This document shows positions 5,254 to 7,171 of a DNA stretch of 7,171 nt, piece after piece; the first letter of the stretch is position 1; each line of letters starts with the position of its first letter. Source of the DNA: Candidatus Pacearchaeota archaeon (GTDB lineage: Archaea > Nanobdellota > Nanobdellia > Pacearchaeales > GW2011-AR1). Under the pieces are notes generated by a model. That model searched no databases and was not told the origin of the DNA. It worked only from the letters and a program-made list of their open reading frames with translations. A program made the translations under genes and the position numbers. The stretch is from contig NZCQ01000068.1 of the NCBI GenBank assembly GCA_002688335.1, forward strand, positions 1 to 7,171. The letters run 5' to 3'.

Positions 5254-5505
5254 TTATTTCTCATATATATTCTTTCTATGTCCAACTTTTAGTATATGTA
5301 AAATTTTAACCTCGTTCCCAACATCAATAATTATCCTATAATCGCCAACTCTTAATTTGAAACCCCTTACCTCAATAAGAGGTTCAAGATATCTAAAGGG
5401 ATCAATTTTGCAATCTTGGAGTTTATTCCAAATTCTTTCTTTTATTTGTTTTTCTAACTTGTTTAAATCTCTAAGTGCTCTTTTTTCAAAAATTATTCCA
5501 TACAT
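5254..5505 (-). CDS. RelE/ParE-superfamily toxin
   Basis: The 83-residue protein has the normal length and layout of the RelE/ParE fold: N-terminal strand MYGIIFEKRA, two helices (ALRDLNKLEKQIKERIW), the loop DPFRYLEPLI, then the sheet KLRVGDYRIIIDV and LHILKVGHRKNIYEK. Arg52, Arg57, His76, Arg77 and Tyr81 occupy positions that in RelE-type members take part in ribosome-dependent mRNA cleavage; a ParE-like gyrase poison cannot be excluded. It starts 2 bases after the stop codon of the antitoxin gene and is surely co-transcribed with it. Site G follows directly on the 3' side. Toxin-antitoxin pairs are common cargo of integron arrays, where they penalise cassette loss. Confidence 0.88.
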   Translation of the reverse strand: MYGIIFEKRALRDLNKLEKQIKERIWNKLQDCKIDPFRYLEPLIEVRGFKLRVGDYRIIIDVGNEVKILHILKVGHRKNIYEK

Positions 5506-5507
5506 TT

Positions 5508-5744
5508 TTAAAGACCAAGAATCTTTTTAGCTTCTTTTTCAGTATAGAATTCGCCCTTCTTAATATTCTCTCTTGCTTGTTTGATTTCAGATATTGTTTG
5601 CTGACTTAACTTAGGTTGTTTTTCACATATTTTTGCTAAATATATTAGTTTTCTAACTAATTCATCATAACTTTCATTTCTATATTGTCTGAATGTATTT
5701 AACTCAGATTTTGTTCTTGAATTGAGCCTTATTGTTGTTTCCAT
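5508..5744 (-). CDS. Ribbon-helix-helix antitoxin
   Basis: I start at the ATG at 5744, giving 78 residues beginning METTIRLNSRTK. An in-frame ATG at 5771 would add nine residues but overlaps the TATA box. Residues 1-35 form a typical ribbon-helix-helix DNA-binding unit (strand TTIRLN, helices SELNTFRQY and YDELVRKLI). The C-terminal part, ending GEFYTEKEAKKILGL, is the usual toxin-wrapping tail. The protein should neutralise the RelE-type toxin encoded 2 bases downstream and repress its own promoter. A 14-bp perfect palindrome overlapping the first base of the start codon is the likely operator. Antitoxin-first order is usual for type II systems. Confidence 0.85.
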   Translation of the reverse strand: METTIRLNSRTKSELNTFRQYRNESYDELVRKLIYLAKICEKQPKLSQQTISEIKQARENIKKGEFYTEKEAKKILGL

Positions 5745-5757
5745 ATACAATTGTATA
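5744..5757. promoter_or_regulatory. Palindromic operator at the antitoxin start codon
   Basis: TATACAATTGTATA is a perfect 14-bp palindrome whose edge overlaps the start codon at 5742-5744, downstream of the TATA box. Ribbon-helix-helix antitoxins usually bind such sites to autoregulate. Binding itself is inferred. Confidence 0.6.
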
Positions 5758-5770
5758 CATAAGTAGATCA

Positions 5771-5776
5771 TTTAAA
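5771..5776 (-). promoter_or_regulatory. TATA-like box of the toxin-antitoxin operon
   Basis: TTTAAA is centred about 30 bases before the ATG at 5744. This position rules against the alternative start at 5771. Confidence 0.5.
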
Positions 5777-5777
5777 T

Positions 5778-5829
5778 GTTTGCATTTGAAAGGAGAAATT
5801 GGAGAAGGCTTAGTTGAAAAATGGCAAAC
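5778..5829. repeat. Inverted repeat between deaminase and toxin-antitoxin genes
   Basis: GTTTGCATTT (5778-5787) pairs with AAATGGCAAAC (5819-5829), leaving one G unpaired. It fills the 57-base gap between the deaminase stop and the antitoxin promoter. The box order (GTT on the left, AAC on the right on both strands) is the reverse of an attC, so I do not call it one. It may serve as a terminator. Confidence 0.4.
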
Positions 5830-6236
5830 TACTCCTGCTCTTTCCACCAATCAAAATAGGGTAACAATTCTTTTAATTTCACAGTTTTGTTTTTATCAAG
5901 AATTACATCGGTGTTTAAATTCTTCTCTTCCGTTTCACGAATTAATTGACGACAATTTCCACGAGGCGGAATTACAAATACTTTGCCTTTATCATCTTTC
6001 CAAACAGCAACAATCTCTTTGATTTCATATTCTCCATTTGTAATCATTGCGCCAATTGCAGCTTTTTCGGCACAAAAAGTATTTGATCCCGAAGCGGCAC
6101 AGACACCTAAATAAATATTATTCTTTTTGGAAAGTAAAGCACATCCAATATCCGCAAAAAGACTATCTTTTACTTTCTTGGATTTTACAACTGATGCTGC
6201 TTTGTCAATTAATTCTTGATTAGTAATGTTTACCAT
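5829..6236 (-). CDS. Cytidine/blasticidin-deaminase-fold protein lacking one zinc Cys
   Basis: The 135-residue protein has the length and order of the small cytidine deaminase / blasticidin-S deaminase family. Seen: an N-terminal helix (LIDKAASVVKS), the strand and loop DIGCALLSKKNNIYLGVCAASGSNTFCAE with zinc ligand Cys55 and catalytic Glu57, the strand EIVAVWKDD, and IPPRGNCRQLI. The second zinc motif is normally PCGxCR; here the first Cys is Arg92 (codon CGT, one change from TGT), leaving only Cys95. The substrate motif NxE upstream is replaced by CAA (46-48). The fold is clear, but normal deaminase activity and substrate are doubtful. The start follows a TATA-like box by 22 bases. Site I lies upstream and a 16-bp inverted repeat brackets gene and promoter. 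Confidence 0.8.
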   Translation of the reverse strand: MVNITNQELIDKAASVVKSKKVKDSLFADIGCALLSKKNNIYLGVCAASGSNTFCAEKAAIGAMITNGEYEIKEIVAVWKDDKGKVFVIPPRGNCRQLIRETEEKNLNTDVILDKNKTVKLKELLPYFDWWKEQE

Positions 6237-6252
6237 ACTTTGATGTTAATCT

Positions 6253-6262
6253 TAAATATTTA
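6253..6262 (-). promoter_or_regulatory. TATA-like box of the cytidine-deaminase-like gene
   Basis: The AT-rich stretch TAAATATTTA is centred about 22 bases before the ATG at 6236, so the transcript is probably leaderless. The 16-bp inverted-repeat arm begins 6 bases upstream. Confidence 0.45.
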
Positions 6263-6287
6263 TTAATGTTTGCCATTTTTCAATTGC

Positions 6288-6372
6288 GCATAACATTAGA
6301 GATAAGAGAGGTTCTCGAAGAAAATTAGAATGAGGGCTGCAAGGCTTCGGAATCTCTTAATTGCTGTTAAAC
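6288..6372 (-). repeat. attC-like site I (both arms, best preserved)
   Basis: Minus strand: R'' GTTTAAC (6366-6372), 5 bases, L'' TTAAGAG (6354-6360), a centre, L' CTCTTAT (6302-6308), 7 bases, R' GTTATGC (6288-6294). R'' fits RYYYAAC and R' fits GTTRRRY with one mismatch. TAAGAGA and CGAAG pair on both sides of the centre with a few unpaired bases, as extrahelical bases do in attC hairpins. The total is 85 bp. It lies between the MazF-type toxin gene and the deaminase gene. Confidence 0.65.
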
Positions 6373-6406
6373 TCTTTGTTAGGATTGATTTTTAGTGCAA
6401 TGTTCC
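6339..6406. repeat. 68-bp dispersed repeat, copy 2
   Basis: Identical over 68 bases to 3071-3138, although the flanking genes are unrelated. It includes the L''-R'' arm, a second GTT box (GTTAGGA, 6378-6384) and the GTGCAATGTTCC extension related to site E. The 25 bases from 6337 also match 4666-4690. Confidence 0.9.
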
Positions 6407-6440
6407 GAAGGAAAATTTTTGAGTTAAATCAAACTCTTAA

Positions 6441-6459
6441 AGATGGTGGGCAACCATCT
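6441..6459 (-). terminator. Hairpin terminator after the MazF-type toxin gene
   Basis: AGATGGT and ACCATCT form a perfect 7-bp stem with a 5-base loop, followed on the minus strand by TTTAAG. It lies about 43 bases past the toxin stop codon and before site I, a fitting place to end the toxin-antitoxin transcript. Confidence 0.5.
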
Positions 6460-6502
6460 AAAATGCTTATAAAATAAGAGAGCACTTTCAGAAGAAGGAA
6501 AA

Positions 6503-6838
6503 TTAAAACATATTTTGAATTTCTTTTTTTACTTTTTCTAAAACATCATCATTAACTACTCCAATTTTCATAGTGACTAAATCTTTTTTCACAGAAAATA
6601 TTTTATCTGTTCTAATTCTACTTGATTTTAATAATCTTCCTGAAGATAGGTCTTCTTGATTGATAACAACTGAATAAAGTTCCTCTTTAATAACTGTTGT
6701 TAAAGGGACTATGATACAATCTTCTGATTTTTTATTTAATTCATCATTAGATACCACTAAGGCAGGTCTTACTCTTGTTCCTTCTAAATTTGAAAAAGGA
6801 AAAGGCAACAAAACAATCTCTTTTTGATTTATTATCAT
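6503..6838 (-). CDS. MazF/PemK-type toxin
   Basis: The 111-residue protein has the MazF/PemK fold signature: the N-terminal strand KEIVLLPFPFSNLEGTRVRPALVVS with the conserved G-x3-RPALVVS (Arg24), then IIVPLTT (residues 42-48), the strand YSVVINQEDL and LLKSSRIRTDKIFSV (Arg74, Arg76). Arg24 and Thr47/48 are at the positions used for RNA cleavage by MazF-family endoribonucleases. The start overlaps the antitoxin stop by 4 bases (ATGA), so translation is coupled. A hairpin terminator and attC-like site I follow downstream, so the pair sits at the promoter-proximal end of the visible array. Cleavage sequence cannot be read from the protein. Confidence 0.9.
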   Translation of the reverse strand: MIINQKEIVLLPFPFSNLEGTRVRPALVVSNDELNKKSEDCIIVPLTTVIKEELYSVVINQEDLSSGRLLKSSRIRTDKIFSVKKDLVTMKIGVVNDDVLEKVKKEIQNMF

Positions 6839-7089
6839 TTTAAATATTCATTCCAAATTTCATCTTCCGGATTATCCCAAACTTCTTTTAGTGAATCTTC
6901 GCTAAATTTTAAAATATCATTGAAATCATCCTTTATCTTTTCTTCTGTTTTTTGAGATTTTTCAATAAGAATTTTTCCTTCTATTTGAAATAATGTAAGA
7001 TCATCGCCTTTATCAATTCCTAAGCTTTCTCTAAAATTCTGAGGGATTGCAATTTGTCCTTTATCTGACACTTTGACTGTTTTTATCAT
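6835..7089 (-). CDS. AbrB/MazE-type antitoxin
   Basis: The 84-residue protein has an N-terminal swapped-hairpin AbrB/SpoVT domain (about residues 3-47: VKVSDKGQIAIPQNFRESLG, then a strand pair ending KILIEK). A flexible acidic tail follows, ending in SLKEVWDNPEDEIWNEYLK; Trp-Asp-rich tails of this kind occupy the substrate groove of MazF toxins. It is first in the operon and overlaps the toxin gene by 4 bases. Upstream lies a 9-bp inverted repeat, the probable autoregulatory operator, and AAGGT close before the ATG could act as a weak ribosome site. Function as the MazF-type partner is well supported by position and domain. Confidence 0.88.
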   Translation of the reverse strand: MIKTVKVSDKGQIAIPQNFRESLGIDKGDDLTLFQIEGKILIEKSQKTEEKIKDDFNDILKFSEDSLKEVWDNPEDEIWNEYLK

Positions 7090-7109
7090 TTTACCTTCAA
7101 TTTATCAAA

Positions 7110-7136
7110 AAGTAAGAATTTTCTTACTTAAATAGT
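7110..7136 (-). promoter_or_regulatory. Promoter/operator of the MazE-MazF-type operon
   Basis: AAGTAAGAA (7110-7118) and TTCTTACTT (7121-7129) form a 9-bp inverted repeat with a 2-base gap, about 20 bases before the antitoxin start. It overlaps a TATA-like stretch (ACTATTTAAG on the minus strand, about 7127-7136). AbrB-type antitoxins commonly bind such palindromes with their toxin. A second AT-rich box (ATATATTATT, about 7149-7158) could be an alternative promoter. Confidence 0.55.
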
Positions 7137-7171
7137 TTTTGACTGTAAATAATATATAGGCGTTTTCAAAA

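Larger units (their letters stand above)
5814..6283. repeat. 16-bp inverted repeat bracketing the cytidine-deaminase-like gene
   Basis: TTGAAAAATGGCAAAC at 5814-5829 overlaps the last base of the stop codon. Its exact reverse complement, GTTTGCCATTTTTCAA, lies at 6268-6283, upstream of the TATA box and 5 bases inside site I. It is the longest perfect example of the stop-codon/promoter inverted repeats in this window. Confidence 0.7.

Noticed and set aside
5778..5829. Hairpin between deaminase and antitoxin genes as another attC-like site
   Set aside because: Its boxes are GTT...AAC on both strands, the reverse of RYYYAAC...GTTRRRY, and it lacks L boxes at 5 or 7 bases.
5826..5837. AAACTACTCCT shared between the deaminase 3' end and the 1938-1951 repeat arm
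   Set aside because: The match is short and here falls inside coding sequence (…KEQE stop), so it is probably chance.
5732..6022. Plus-strand open frame opposite the deaminase gene
   Set aside because: Antisense to the CAE and GNCRQ-bearing frame and runs through the inter-gene hairpin.
892..6406. Dispersed repeats as a CRISPR array
   Set aside because: Copies are hundreds to thousands of bases apart with genes between them; no regular short spacers.

Overview
The window looks like archaeal DNA, probably from a small-genome, AT-rich lineage of the DPANN type (lineage is an inference). The evidence is strongly A+T-rich sequence, no consistent Shine-Dalgarno sites, and a TATA-like box about 24-33 bases before the start codon of nearly every gene. 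Those transcripts would be leaderless or have very short leaders.

Layout, left to right. 3-422 (+) is the C-terminal part of an unrecognised protein cut by the window edge. From about 500 to the right end there is a run of small, unrelated accessory genes, nearly all on the minus strand and each with its own promoter: a small membrane protein (517-831), an S51 peptidase E-like protein (1136-1903), an inositol-monophosphatase-fold protein on the plus strand (2073-2972), a membrane-anchored Cys-rich protein (3174-3680), an M14-type zinc carboxypeptidase/deacylase (3808-4536), a nucleoside 2-deoxyribosyltransferase/DNPH1-like enzyme (4727-5113), a RelE-type toxin with a ribbon-helix-helix antitoxin (5254-5744), a cytidine-deaminase-fold protein lacking one zinc cysteine (5829-6236), and a MazF/AbrB-type toxin-antitoxin pair (6503-7089).

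Most gaps between these genes hold a member of one dispersed family of imperfect palindromes. Read on the minus strand, six members end in the same arrangement: a 7-base CTCTTAA-like box, exactly 7 bases, then a 7-base GTTRRRY-like box. Three members also show the opposite arm: an RYYYAAC box, 5 bases, then TTAAGAG. This is the R''-L''...L'-R' layout of integron attC recombination sites. All sites point the same way and lie 3' of the minus-strand genes. The best reading is therefore part of an archaeal integron-type gene-cassette array, with two toxin-antitoxin cassettes as likely stabilisers. No integrase is in the window; from the polarity it would be expected beyond the right edge. Sites on the left look more decayed, as expected for the distal end of an array.

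A second layer seems less familiar. Four genes (peptidase E-like, M14, deoxyribosyltransferase-like, cytidine deaminase-like) are each bracketed by their own perfect inverted repeat of 11-16 bases, one arm at or within a few bases of the stop codon and the other just upstream of the TATA box. The repeat sequence differs for each gene but the placement is the same. In an excised circular cassette these arms would extend the attC hairpin.
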